In this document: positions 23,232 through 34,047 of the stretch, in pieces
How positions within the stretch are numbered: position 1 is the first letter of the stretch
How the letters are laid out: each line of letters starts with the position of its first letter
Origin: Viola odorata
Taxonomy: Eukaryota; Streptophyta; Magnoliopsida; Malpighiales; Violaceae
Assembly (NCBI GenBank): GCA_963691705.1
Contig: OY829544.1
Coordinates: 34,927,917-34,991,916 of the forward strand
Direction of reading: 5' to 3'
Length of the DNA stretch: 64,000 nucleotides
The notes under the pieces: model-generated
Told to the model about the DNA's origin: nothing
Databases searched by the model: none
Seen by the model: the letters and a program-made list of their open reading frames with translations, nothing else
Position numbers and translations under genes: made by a program

Positions 23232-25766
23232 ATGTCAGGAGGTACGGAGGGAGTTGAGAACACGGATATTATCACTGTTCTCAAGGACCTTACGGCGAGG
23301 TTTGCTGCTTTGGAGACTAAGGTGAATGAATCTTCAAGCAAGAAAGAAGAAGTGTCTACCCCACATTATACTCAAAGCCTCAATCCGGAAAACGCAGGGC
23401 ATATGTATGATATACCTCGGACAGGAGGGAATAACCGGGGTTTGTTTGGAGGCCTACCGGACGGGTTTGTTGGTGGAGGGGAAGATGATGATACTCGGTT
23501 TGTTACTGGTCCCATATTGAACAATGTGGAGCGTAGGCGTGTACCTTTGCGCAATCCACAAAGGAATGCTAATTTAGAGGAGCACCAAGCATTCCATGAT
23601 CAGTGGCACGATGAGCGTGAGGTTGATGGACATGATTATGATAGGCGTGCACGAGCTCATGAGCGGCAGCCTAGGAATGAAGAACGAATCGACTCCAATC
23701 TCAGCGGTATTAAACTGAAAATTCCACCATTCGACGGAAAGGTTGACCCCGATGCCTACCTTAAGTGGGAGCGAAAGGTGGAAGCTATTTTCCTTTGCCA
23801 CAACTATTCAGAGGATAAGAAAGTGAAGTTGGCAGCGGTTGAGTTCAGTGATTATGCGGTCCATTGGTGGGATCAAATTAATCAAGACCGTATCCGACTT
23901 AGAGCTGGTCCCGTGGCTACTTGGGAGGATATGAAGGCATTGATGAAGGAACGATTTGTACCCGCATATTTTCAGCGTGACCTCCATCAGAGAATACAGT
24001 CTATGACTCAAGGGAGTAGGAGTGTCAGTGAATACTTCAACGAGATGGAAATAGCACTGGCTAGAGCGCAGGTGGTTGAAAGTGTTGAGGCAAGAATGGC
24101 CAGATTTTTGAGTGGTCTTAATCAGGGGATCGCCGATGCCTTAGAGCTGACATATTACACCAATCTTCGGGAGATGTTACACATGGCTATCAAGATTGAG
24201 AAACAGCGGAACAAGAAGAAGTCTTCTTTGAATAGTTCCTCTACAACTAGCGGGAAGACTACACCATGGAAGCCATGGGAGAAGGGTAGTAAGGTTGCGC
24301 AGGAAACACGAAAGGGAGCACCGCCCCACTATGTGTCCAAGGGTACGAAAAACACCCCACCACCTTCTCGGAACAATGGTAATAACTCTTCTACTGCAAC
24401 CAACAGGGTTCCTACTAGGGATATAATCTGTTTCAAGTGTCAAGGAAGGGGTCATAGGCAAGCTGATTGTCCTAATAAGCGAATTTTGCTTATACGCGAT
24501 AATGGAGATCTATATTCAGACGATGATTTGGAGTGTGGTGATTCTGATTGTGTGGGAGGAGAATTTGAGGGAGACAGCTCGGATGATGGTGAGCAGAAGG
24601 TTGACAGCCATAATGTCAATCTCGTGGTTAGGCGCAATCTCAGCGCTCAACCCAAGATCGAGGTATGTGAGGAAGAACAACGAGAGAATCTCTTTCACGC
24701 TCGCTGTTGGATCAATAAAAAGGTATGTTCCCTGATCATTAATAATGGGAGTTGTACTAATTGTGCTAGTACCTTGTTGGTTCATAAGTTGGGATTGACC
24801 ACTATGAAGCATCCGAAGCCTTACTCGTTGCAGTGGATGAATGATGGTAGTGAGTTAAAAGTGACAGCGCAAGTATTAGTTTCATTCACTATTGGGAAGT
24901 ACGAGGATGAAATCCTTTGTGATGTTGTCCCTATGCAGTCGAGCCATGTATTACTTGGACGACCATGGCAGTTTGACAGAGAGGCCAATCATGAAGGGAA
25001 AACTAATCGATACAAATTGGTCAAAGATAGGAAGAAGTTCACTCTTGCTCCATTGACACCGATGGAAGTTTTCGAGGATCAACAATGGTTGATCAAGTCC
25101 TATGCTGAATTTGAGATTACAAAAAAAATAGAGAGAGAGAGAGGAGGGCTAAGTGTTGAAAAGAAAGAGAGTAAACGAGAGAAAAACAGCTCACATGAAA
25201 ATAGAGAGCATGTGGAGGGAAAACGTGAGAAAAACAGCCCCTATGAAAACAGAGAGCATGGGAAGAGTGCAAGTGAGCAAAACAGCCCGCATGAAAACAG
25301 AGAGCATGCGAGAGTGGGCGAAAGTGAGAAAAAGAAATTAAATATATTTGCCAAAGGGAGAGAAGTGAGGCAAGCTTTGCTGTTACAAAAATCTAGTTTT
25401 GGCGTAAGCCACCCACTGATTCTTCTTCGTTTTAAATCGTTTTGCTTAAATTCTTCTAATCATAACCCTATGAGTTCTATGCATATTGGTATTGCTAATC
25501 TTTTGCAGGAATTCAAGGATTTCATACCTGATGAGATGCCTCCGGGGCTACCACCTATTCGCGGAATCGAGCACCAAATTGATTTCGTGCCCGGATCAAC
25601 TATCCCGAACAGACCAGCATATAGGAGCAATCCCGAGGAGACCAAGGAGTTACAGAGACAAGTTGATGAGTTGCTGAGCCGTGGCTATGTGAGAGAAAGC
25701 CTATCCCCATGCGCTGTTCCAGTGATCTTAGTACCAAAGAAGGATGGAACTTGGCGTATGTGTTGA
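23232..25766 (+). CDS. CRM-like gag-protease reading frame (844 aa, runs into start of RT)
   Basis: The ATG at 23,232 (MSGGTEG) is preferred over the one at 23,181, because it fits the length of related Gag proteins and opens a short helical N-terminus. Gag core about 155-320 ([18 protein letters not shown] onward). CCHC zinc knuckle [14 protein letters not shown] at 400-413. Protease near 495-590, ending [10 protein letters not shown]; its active-site triad reads NNGS at 504-507 where DGGS-type is expected, so the catalytic Asp is replaced by Asn. An in-frame repeat of about 16 residues (NSPHENREH type, three copies, about 646-695) lies between protease and RT. The frame ends at 25,766 inside RT, just after WRMC, because of a frame change of two bases near 25,760. 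It would package RNA but not process or copy it. Confidence 0.85.
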   Translation: MSGGTEGVENTDIITVLKDLTARFAALETKVNESSSKKEEVSTPHYTQSLNPENAGHMYDIPRTGGNNRGLFGGLPDGFVGGGEDDDTRFVTGPILNNVERRRVPLRNPQRNANLEEHQAFHDQWHDEREVDGHDYDRRARAHERQPRNEERIDSNLSGIKLKIPPFDGKVDPDAYLKWERKVEAIFLCHNYSEDKKVKLAAVEFSDYAVHWWDQINQDRIRLRAGPVATWEDMKALMKERFVPAYFQRDLHQRIQSMTQGSRSVSEYFNEMEIALARAQVVESVEARMARFLSGLNQGIADALELTYYTNLREMLHMAIKIEKQRNKKKSSLNSSSTTSGKTTPWKPWEKGSKVAQETRKGAPPHYVSKGTKNTPPPSRNNGNNSSTATNRVPTRDIICFKCQGRGHRQADCPNKRILLIRDNGDLYSDDDLECGDSDCVGGEFEGDSSDDGEQKVDSHNVNLVVRRNLSAQPKIEVCEEEQRENLFHARCWINKKVCSLIINNGSCTNCASTLLVHKLGLTTMKHPKPYSLQWMNDGSELKVTAQVLVSFTIGKYEDEILCDVVPMQSSHVLLGRPWQFDREANHEGKTNRYKLVKDRKKFTLAPLTPMEVFEDQQWLIKSYAEFEITKKIERERGGLSVEKKESKREKNSSHENREHVEGKREKNSPYENREHGKSASEQNSPHENREHARVGESEKKKLNIFAKGREVRQALLLQKSSFGVSHPLILLRFKSFCLNSSNHNPMSSMHIGIANLLQEFKDFIPDEMPPGLPPIRGIEHQIDFVPGSTIPNRPAYRSNPEETKELQRQVDELLSRGYVRESLSPCAVPVILVPKKDGTWRMC

Positions 25767-26796
25767 CTGCCGCGCCATCAATAAAATCACTGTAAAATAT
25801 CGACACCCTATACCTCGTTTAGATGATATGTTAGATGAACTAACTGGTAGTCAAGTATTCTCTAAGATTGATTTAATGAGTGGCTATCATCAGATTCGCA
25901 TGAAAGAGGGTGATGAATGGAAAACAACTTTTAAAACAAAGTATGGTCTTTATGAGTGGATGGTCATGCCTTTTGGACCGACCAACGCACCTAGTACTTT
26001 CATGAGACTAATGAATCGTGTTCTTAGGAATTTTATTGGTAAATTTGTTGTGGTTTATTTTGATGACATATTAATTTACAGCAAATCCATTGATGAACAT
26101 GTTTCGCATCCTAGAGCTGTTTTTGTTACACTGCGTGAACAACAATTATATGCTAAACTCACTAAGTGTTCCTTTGCTTTGGAACAAGTTAGTTTTCTTG
26201 GTTTCATTGTTAGTGTCGAAGGTGTGAAGGTTGACGAGGAGAAGATCAAGGCGATCAAAGAGTGGCCAACTCCGAAGAATGCAAGTGACGTGCGCTCGTT
26301 TCACGGCCTTGCGAGTTTTTACAGGCGATTTGTTAAAGATTTCAGTACTATAGCTGTACCTTTAAATGAGCTAACTAAAAAGAGTGTTCCTTTCAGGTGG
26401 GAGCAACCGCAGGAGGATGCATTTCGGACACTTAAGGACCGCTTATCTTCGGCGCCCGTCTTGGCCCTACCAGACTTTGACAAAGCATTTGAAGTGGAAT
26501 GCGATGCGAGTGGGATCAGGATTGGTGCTGTACTGATGCAGGAGAAGCGCCCAATAACCTATTTCAGTGAGAAGCTAAAGGATGCCCAACTCCGGTACCC
26601 GACTTATGACAAGGAGCTCTACGCTCTTGTGCGGGCACTTGAAGTTTGGCAGCATTACCTAATGCCGCGAGAGTTCATTGTCCACACGGATCACCTAAGC
26701 TTGAAGTACCTCAAGGGGCAAGGGAAACTGAACCGACGCCATGCGACATGGATGGAATTCATCGAGCCCTTCCCATATCATATCCTATACAAGTAA
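25760..26796 (+). pseudogene. CRM-like reverse transcriptase and RNase H (frame-shifted)
   Basis: Continues RT in a frame different from gag-protease, starting at [13 protein letters not shown] motifs: [22 protein letters not shown] (Leu-to-Pro at the usual MPFGLTNAP), and catalytic YFDD at 26,056-26,067. RNase H follows with [16 protein letters not shown] and VHTDH, and the C-terminal [15 protein letters not shown] stop at 26,794-26,796 interrupts the frame right after FPYHILYK, at a position expected to read through into integrase. No homologous full ORF can be made without these two repairs, so it is called a pseudogene. Confidence 0.88.
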
Positions 26797-28227
26797 GGTA
26801 AGGAAAATGTAGTGGCTGATGCACTATCACGGAGGTATGTACTTCTTTCTTCTCTTAGTGCTAAGTTGCTTGGGTTTGCGCACATTATTGAACTGTACCC
26901 TGCTGATGTTGATTTCGGTGACATATATAATACATGCATGACTAGAGCCGAATCTGAATTTTATAGACATGAGGGTTACTTATTCAAACGCAAGCATTTG
27001 TGTGTGCCTGCATGCTCATTACGAGAATTGTTTGTGCAAGAGTCACATTGTGGTGGTTTGATGGGTCACTTTGGTGTGACCAAGACTCTTGATGTGCTTA
27101 AAGACCACTTTTATTGGTCCCATATGAAACGCGACGTGGTCCGCGTAGTTGCTAGATGTTTAGTGTGCCGAAAGGCCAAATCTAAAGTGGCCAGTCATGG
27201 CGAATACATGCCATTACCTGTCCCTTCCCATCCTTGGACCGATCTGTCCATGGACTTTGTTGTAGGATTACCTAAATCTAGGCATGGGAAGGATAGTATT
27301 TTTGTAGTCGTGGATAGATTTTCTAAGATGGCCCATTTTATTCCATGTGCTACTACTCATGATGCTACTACTATTGCTGATTTGTTCTTTAAAGAAGTTG
27401 TGCGTTTGCATGGTATACCGTTATCTATTGTCAGTGATAGGGATAGTAAATTTCTGAGTCATTTTTGGCGTGTTTTGTGGAAGAGACTTGGTACAAAATT
27501 GCTTTATTCTACTTCTTATCATCCACAAACTGACGGTCAAACAGAGGTAGTGAACCGAACCTTGGGTTCTCTATTGCGTACATTGGTCCGTAAGCATGTG
27601 TCCACATGGGTAGAGTGCCTACCATTTATTGAATTTGCTTACAACCGTTCTATTCATTCTACTACTCATTATTCACCATTTGAACTCGTGTATGGTTTTA
27701 ATCCTATGACACCATTGGATTTGATTCCTTTACCTTTAAGTGATGTGTCTAGCTTAGATGGAGCAAAGAAGGCAGAAGTAGTGAAGAAGCTACACGAGAA
27801 GGCGAAACAAAATATTGAGCGAATGAATGAGAAGTTGGCAAACAAGAGGAATGACGGAAGGAAGACCGCCTCCTTCAATGTTGGTGATTGGGTGTGGCTC
27901 CACTTACGCCGGGAACGGTTTCCAGCCCAACGCCGTGGCAAGATGTCTAATAGGGGCGACGGTCCATTCCAGATCGTCGAGAAGATCAACAACAATGCCT
28001 ACAAACTTGACTTGCTAGGTGAGTATGGTACCGTGAGTGCCACTTTCAACGTTTCTGACTTAACGTTGTTTGATGTAGGCGATGATGCTGAGGATGCTGA
28101 TGTTGCGACTGATGCTGGTCCGGATTCGAGGGCGAATCCTTTCCAAGGGGGAGGGAATGATACGAATCCAGGCCTGCCTTTACCACCGAATGGACCAATG
28201 ACTCGAGCGAGGAGCAAGGAGTTGTAA
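26797..28227 (+). pseudogene. CRM-like integrase, extending into the 3' LTR
   Basis: Same frame as RT/RNase H, after the stop at 26,794. Begins GKENVVADALSRR. The HHCC zinc region (SHCGGLMGHFG, CLVCRKAK) lies near 27,040-27,170. The catalytic DDE triad is visible as SMDFVVG (about 27,250), SDRDSKF (about 27,433) and GQTEVVNR (about 27,537). The GPY/F-type motif GDGPFQIVEKINNNAYKLDL lies near 27,957-28,015, followed by FNVSDL. No classical chromodomain is seen, as is usual in CRM. The frame crosses the polypurine tract and runs 70 bases into the LTR, ending GPMTRARSKEL at TAA 28,225-28,227. In the 5' LTR that codon is CAA. Confidence 0.88.
28145..28157 (+). other. Polypurine tract of the CRM-like element
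   Basis: AAGGGGGAGGGAA, all purines, directly before the 3' LTR start TGATACG. It lies inside the pol coding frame (NPFQGGGND), as known for CRM elements whose pol overlaps the LTR. Confidence 0.9.
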
Positions 28228-28988
28228 GCGAGGCTCTCTCAGCTTATCTACAAGGAGTTACAGTGTGAGACACTCATCGAGGAAGCTGTGTTGCGCGAGA
28301 AGAACCCACGTCTAGTGAGTTGTCTTGTCGTCGAAAGCCAGAGCAAATCTTGAAGAAACAGTGCTTAGCGTCATTGACTCTAAGCTTAGTGTCAACGACT
28401 CTAGTGACTATTTTGAAGGGCTCTCTTAGACAGAGGTTGGTGTCATTGACGCTAATGACTCTGTGCCTTAGCGTCAACGACTGTAGTGACTGCAAATTCG
28501 GACCTTCCATTATTTATTTAGCTATTTTTATTAATTAATTAAATTAGTCTGAATTTATTTTAATTAATTAATTAGGAGTTCTATTAAGGGAAGGTTTCCC
28601 ATTGTAAGGATTTAGGGTTTCTCCTTTTTAAAGGAGCCACCTTCTTCATTATTTTTTTTACGTTATCTTGAAATAAAAATCAAAGATTTTTCTCAATTGT
28701 TCTTCGCGAACCTTGTCCCTCATTGAGTCCGGATACTCGATTAGGATAGCAAGTAAAACCCGAACATCCACCCCATTGAATCGTAGCTCTAGTTTGGCTA
28801 ATACAGGATATTAGCAGGGTTAGAGATCGTTTAAAGAACCTCATTCGATAAGTTTAGGTTGGCTAATACACAGATATTAGCAGGGTTAAACAGTCGTATT
28901 GAGTTATCATTCTTCCGTATCGAAATCCAAGCCTAGAACTAGATCGGGAATTATTCGTTACGCATCCTACGCAACTAGGATCGTATCA
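28158..28988 (+). repeat. 3' LTR of the CRM-like element
   Basis: 831 bp, same length as the 5' LTR with no indels seen between them. The first 70 bases encode the C-terminus of pol. Followed by CGTAC (28,989-28,993), the second copy of the target duplication. Confidence 0.95.
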
Positions 28989-30524
28989 CGTACGAATATT
29001 TCATATGATTTAAACATGTCATAAAAAAGCATACGAACATTTCATAAAAATTGACAAAAATAAATGGGCCGGGCCCCACATTTTGGAATTTTGGACATAA
29101 GCCCAAATTTTAATTTAAAACAAAATGGGCTTGGCACAAGCCAAGCCCACCACCACCTTTCTATTTTCTTTCCCGCCAACAGACCCCCTCTTCTTCCTTA
29201 TCACGTCGCCGGCGCCATGGCCGGCGACCAAGGTGACTCTCACTCTCTAGAACTCACTCAAAACAGACCCAAATAAACCTCAAGCATGGCAGCAACTCAA
29301 ATTCATGAAAACAACAAGCAATTTGGACAAGAATAGTGGCATTTTTTTACATGGAATAACAAGCTAATTAACATGCCTACATGGTTATTACTTAGTCAAG
29401 ACATCATGTAATCAAATTGAAGCAAGGGAAATGAAATTGTCATGAAAGCTGAGCATGTGAGGCAAGTTTTAGCAATTTATTCATGCATTAAGGACAAAAA
29501 TGAAATTAAAGAAAAGCTAGAGTGAGAAAACTTACTTGTCCAAGAGAGATTTTTAGCCAAGAAGGTAGTGCAAGAAATTGGGATTAAGAGGAGATTTTGG
29601 TGCCCTTTTCTTATTGTATGAAGCTTGCTATTTGTAGAGGAGAAGAAAAAATTGGAGTCGGTTTACATGCGTGGCTGCAAACCGATGGGAAGAAAAGGGA
29701 GAAGGTGATGATGATCTTTTGGCCGGAATAGTGAACTAGCTAGTTTGGCATGTGGCCAAGGATGATCAGATGGGAGGTTGTAGTGATCTAAATGAGTTGG
29801 CGTCGAGTTGGAGGGTGAGGATGAATTAAATGGCACTTATGTAGAGTAAATCCCATTTTTGGGTACGAACGGGATAATTTTGGTACGAATCGCTCGAAAA
29901 TGAAAATAAATTCGATCTGAGGGAACCATGGTGTGTAGAAAAATAAGACACGAAAACTAGCATACAATGAAAAAATAGAAAGTTTGATTTAATGTATTTA
30001 TTTTCTCTTTCAAAAATGTCAAAAGTTCGGACGCAAAATAAATGTCGTTACGATAAAAATGGAACGAAACCAAACTCGATGGCGTGAAAGAGAAAAATAG
30101 TATGTAATTATCAATTAAAGAAATAACGCGTTCGACCCAAGGTCCGAGGAAACTTACTCGGGACCGAGAAAAGTTTGAGCGAAAAGACAGTCGAAAGTAC
30201 GAAAAAATGAGAAGGCACGAAATGATACGGAATATTAAACAAACTAGCCTAGGACCAAGAATCGATAGAAATTTGACCTTGACGAGCTATTAAACGCGGT
30301 AAACATAAAAATGCGTAAATGCGTTGACGAAAAATCGAAAAATACGGTTTAGTCGAAAATACGAGAAAAATATGAAAAATTCAAAAGACGTGAAATGACG
30401 TGAAATATTAAAAAAAATAGTCTATGATAAAAAATCGATTGAAATTTGACGTAAACGGGCTATTAATGCGACATGCAATAAAACGAAAAAAGTTGTGACG
30501 TAAGTCAAAATTCGTATAGCAACA

Positions 30525-30538
30525 GTTGCCCCCTCTTT
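30525..30538 (-). other. Polypurine tract of the outer element
   Basis: On the minus strand AAAGAGGGGGCAAC, immediately before the LTR start TGTTGCTATACG. It sets the orientation of the outer element to minus and marks 20,381-30,524 as its 3' LTR. A related CAGTAAAGA/GGGGCAACC text occurs again nearby (30,580-30,605). Confidence 0.75.
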
Positions 30539-30659
30539 ACTGTCTGATAAAAAATACAATGTAACTGAAATTTTTGATAAGCAGTAAAGACGGTTGCCCC
30601 AAGTCTTTACCATGTTTTGAATACATCCTGACCGGTTGAGATGTGGGGTTATGCATGAA

Positions 30660-30845
30660 TTGAAAGATATAGTCGCTCAGGGAGGAGTAATAATTTATGC
30701 CAAAAAGTAGTCCCTCAAGGAGGAGTATTTAGATATAATATGCGGAAAAGTAGTTGCTCAAGGAGGAGTATTTAATTATGCAGAAATGTAAAATGATGCA
30801 AGAAATGTAATCGCTCAAGGAGGAGTATTTAGGTATGTAGAATTG
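30660..30845. repeat. Degenerate short repeat around CTCAAGGAGGAGTATTTA
   Basis: Four copies of a unit with GCTCAAGGAGGAGTATTTA or a close variant, spaced about 50-75 bases, at roughly 30,673, 30,712, 30,757 and 30,810. It lies in the 3' untranslated part of the outer element. Confidence 0.7.
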
Positions 30846-31130
30846 TAGAATGTAGTCGGGAATTTCAGAAACAATGCTAATTGCGGGAAAATAAATGCAG
30901 ACTACTCGGATATTGAGTGAGAATGCAGAAATGCAAAAATGTAAATGGCAACTACTCTGATAGTGAGGAACAAACATAAATTGCAGAATTGTAAATGAAG
31001 ATTAGAACGTACCTTTGGTCTGATGTTGGTTGATAGTAACGTACCTTTCAGGGAAATGTCTATGATAGTGAGAAAGATGGTTTTCTTGGGTAATGAAAAG
31101 GATGGTCTTCCCGGATAATGAGGATGGTTG

Positions 31131-31265
31131 TCTCTGATATTGAGGAAATGATGATCTTCTCTGATAATGAAGAAATGATGATCTTTTCTGATAATGAGGA
31201 AATGATGATCTTCTCTGATAATGAGGAAATGATGATCTTCTCTGATAATGAGGAAATGATGATCT
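31131..31265. repeat. 27-bp tandem repeat, five copies
   Basis: Units start at 31,131, 31,158, 31,185, 31,212 and 31,239 (TCTCTGATAATGAGGAAATG type). The 27-bp period is a multiple of three, so the minus strand reads as repeating nine-residue blocks. It merges into the 47-bp array that follows. Confidence 0.9.
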
Positions 31266-31280
31266 CTGATACTGAAATCG

Positions 31281-31551
31281 GTTGTCTCTGATAGTGAGGA
31301 CGTTGATAATCTCCGATAGTGAAATCGGTTGTCGTTGATGATCTCTGATAGTGAAATCAGTTGTCTCTGATAGTGAGGACGTTGATGATCTCTGATAGTG
31401 AAATCGATTGTCTCTGATAGTGAGGACGTTGATGATCTCTGATAGTGAAATCAGTTGTCTCTGATAGTGAGGACGTTGATGATCTTTGATAATGAAATCA
31501 GTTGTCTCTGATATTGAGGACGTTGATGATCTCCGATAGTGAAATGGGTTG
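31281..31551. repeat. 47-bp tandem repeat, first block (interrupted by Tat-1)
   Basis: Units begin GTTGTCTCTGATAGTGAGGA at 31,281, 31,328 (short unit), 31,360, 31,407, 31,454 and 31,501. The next begins at 31,548 and is cut by the Tat-1 LTR. The array resumes at 49,787 and again at 50,450. Each unit contains GGTTG or a variant, the target duplication of Tat-1. Confidence 0.9.
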
Positions 31552-32042
31552 TGATAACTATAATGAAATGTCAGGGGCATTTTCGTCCTTGCACCCAACG
31601 TTAAGGCCGGAGAACGGTAGCTCCCACTAGGCGACCGCCTCTATTGCTACCGCCTCTCACCCACATAGCGATAAACCCTGGGATGGTCGACATCAACGGG
31701 GGGTTTTCACGCTTTGTCTAGCCACACGCACGACATTATCCCATCCCAGGCAGGCCATGACGTCATTTAAGGTATTTAGGCGTTATCTTCCCTAGATAAC
31801 ACTCACCCCCTAGACATAAAGCTCATATTTTGTATAAATACCCCAGCATGCAAGATTTGAGGTAAGCCTAAGATTGCTGGCCAAAACTCGGCTATTTTCA
31901 CCACCCTCACTGACTTAAGCATCGGTGTGTCTACGCCGGAGACCCCCTCCGGCACCTTGCAGGTACATTGGACGACGGTGAACAGTAACTTCAAGAAGCC
32001 ATTTTCCCCTTCTACCCTCCATCAAGAGACCAGATCTTATCA
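31552..32042 (+). repeat. 5' LTR of Tat-1
   Basis: 491 bp. It carries a perfect TGACGTCA palindrome at 31,758-31,765 and TATAAATA at 31,833-31,840, 68 bases apart. That gives a recognisable U3 promoter with transcription likely starting near 31,865. It ends CAGATCTTATCA. Confidence 0.92.
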
Positions 32043-32045
32043 AAT

Positions 32046-32063
32046 TGGTGCTTTCATTGAGAG
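32046..32063 (+). other. Primer-binding site of Tat-1
   Basis: TGGTGCTTTCATTGAGAG, three bases after the LTR end. The same site, with two changes, follows the LTR of Tat-2 at 58,431, which supports it as the family's primer site. I do not assign the tRNA. Confidence 0.75.
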
Positions 32064-32128
32064 TATTGGTTCTATTAAGTGAGCGTCCTTAATAGCCAAG
32101 CTTTGTTTTTCTTGGGGATCGAAGGATC

Positions 32129-34047
32129 ATGGCTTCTGATTCAGATCCTATACCACCTCAGTCTTTTGGTCTTTCTTTTGCTACCCGTAGAGAGCTTTTT
32201 CCTTCTGCTACTACTGCTGTTTCTACCACGATGCAGGAAACTCCTCAGGGATGTTAGATTTCTTCTTTGGGCAAACAACGAGAACACCTTTTTCCCAGAT
32301 GCATATTCCCCTCTCTCAGATGGCAGGATCTAGCCATTCCACTCCCCTTTCAAGAGGATCTGTGATGGATAGTGCAAGCAACCCTCTTGTGAATTCAATA
32401 TCAGCTCTTCGTGCTCAGCTAGATCACTTGACTGACTTAGCTGCCGGATTTACGCCCAATATCTTAGGGCCTAGCGTTCCTTCTCACATAGTTTTTACTC
32501 CATCTATTGTCACCGATTGTCCACTATCACCCCGACAGCCTAGGACCATCCCATTGACCACGCCCGTAATGACAGCCCCTGCCAATTTCATGCAACTCGC
32601 TTATAGACAAGTAGAACCTTCTGAGCAACATACGCGAGAAATCCCTATTTCTTAAGAGGAACGATGGCATGACGAGTACAAAGATCGTTGGGATGGCAGG
32701 CGAGATGAGAGGTTTAGGGACATATCCCTCAGACACAGCGAGAGATCAACCAGTAGAAGATATCGAACCCAGACGCCCAGGAGTCGCAGCCAATCCCCCA
32801 GGTGACATCATGAGCACAACCTTCGAGGTCAAAGGCATCATTTAGAGGTCTCCCCTCTCCGTCATCCGTACGGAATTCCCGATGATAATGCTGGTCACCC
32901 GTTCAGCTATCGCATAAGGCACCACAAGGTCAGTCGGTACGTGAAACTTCCTACAGAATCGTATGATGGCACGAAGGATCCCATCTCCCACCTTAACAAG
33001 GTAAAAGACTTTGTGTAGTTTCAAACTCATAGCGATGCGGCTTTGTGCCAGATATTTGTCATGACACTATCAGGGGTAGCACGCCTCTGGTTTGAGGGAC
33101 TCCCAGCGGGGTTGATTGATAGTTTTCCACAACTAGAGGCTAAGTTTCGGAGCCGATTTAGCACGGCTGTTCCTATCAAGAAATCTGCAGCGGCGTTATT
33201 TGATATCCATCGAAAACCTCAGGAGTCCTTGAAGGACATCCTCAGTCGCTTTGATCTCGAAATGTCATTGACACCAGGCGTTACCATTGATTTCGCGGTG
33301 GAAACCTTGAAACGCAATTGTTGCTATGGAAATTTACGAGATACGTTAATGGTGGATCCCCCACCGACCCTGGATGCGTTAAGGTTGAAAGCTCATAATT
33401 ATGCGAGGATGGAGGAAGAAGAAAATAGAGATAGAATTCGAAACTCGCCACAAGACGCACATCCTACTCCTAACGCTCATGCTAGCACAACCCCGGACAC
33501 TCGTCCAAGTGACGACTATGGCCATCAGAAAGATCATATCCCTAGGGCCTCAAATCGGCAAAAAAACAATTCTTCGAGAGGAAGGCCTAGTAATTCTCCC
33601 ACCAGAAGACAAATGGATCCACCAAAGGGCCGAGTGTATGACCCTGACCTTCCTTCTCTCATACTTCTGAGAGCGGAAATCTTAGAGATCGTCCAACAAT
33701 GGAACCTGCCCATCCGTTATCCAGCTCCCGTAAAACCAGGGGTAATTATGGGAGGAAGGGAAAATGCTTTTTGTAAATTCCACAAAGTCAAAGGACACTC
33801 CACGAATATGTGTAGAGAGTTAAAGTTAGCAACTGAGCGTTTGGTGGAAGAAGGTTACCTCAGAGAGTTTGCCACTAAGGCGAGAGAAGAAGCCAGAGGC
33901 AACCCGACAGGTAAAACGTCAGACGACAGACAAGCACCCCCTGGAAACAATGATATCCCTGGCGGAAGAATGAGAGAAACGTTAATAGTTCTCGATGACG
34001 ACATTCCCATCAATCAATATTATTGCTGGTGGCACGTCGTATCTTGA
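32129..34047 (+). pseudogene. Tat-1 gag (multiple frameshifts and stops)
   Basis: The start codon at 32,129 (MASDSDPIPPQ) is at the same place as in Tat-2 (58,513). The frame stops after 46 codons. It resumes in another frame from about 32,251 (SNPLVNSISALRAQLD), stops at 32,653-32,655, then passes an Arg/Ser-rich stretch with a TGA. A TAG lies at 33,016-33,018 where Tat-2 has a Gln codon. From 33,043 the retrotransposon gag core is open (LSGVARLWFEGLPAG, SAAALFDIHRKPQESL). It ends with a knuckle-like CKFHKVKGHSTNMC. The frame shifts again near 34,010. Confidence 0.85.

Larger units (their letters stand above)
21684..28988 (+). mobile_element. Complete CRM-like gypsy (chromovirus) retrotransposon, 7,305 bp, mutated
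   Basis: LTRs at 21,684-22,514 and 28,158-28,988 are both 831 bp, with TGATAC/GTATCA inverted ends. A primer site follows the first and a polypurine tract precedes the second. The order gag, protease, RT, RNase H, integrase identifies Ty3/gypsy. The RT wording ([24 protein letters not shown]), the FNVSDL segment and the extension of pol over the polypurine tract into the 3' LTR resemble the CRM clade. By eye I count 14 differences between the LTRs (about 1.7%), mostly transitions, so it is younger than the element around it. It cannot make its own proteins: the RT frame is broken and there is a stop before integrase. Confidence 0.9.
20381..30524 (-). repeat. 3' LTR of the outer element, split by the CRM-like insertion
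   Basis: Read on the minus strand it starts TGTTGCTATACG and ends GGGTGCGACA. The two parts, 20,381-21,683 and 28,994-30,524, join to about 2.83 kb, close to the 2.73-kb solo LTR of the same family. It includes an Ala/Gly-like G+C-rich block near 29,205-29,235 and ORF-free A+T-rich flanks. GAAGC at 20,376-20,380 would be one copy of its target duplication; the partner is not in the window. Confidence 0.8.

Noticed and set aside
29064..29276. 70-codon frame in the split outer LTR
   Set aside because: G+C-rich LTR sequence also present without an open frame in the solo LTR; not a gene.
31002..31598. 198-codon minus-strand open frame
   Set aside because: It is the read-through of 27-bp and 47-bp tandem repeats plus part of the Tat-1 LTR; all frames of the unit are open, so the length carries no coding evidence.
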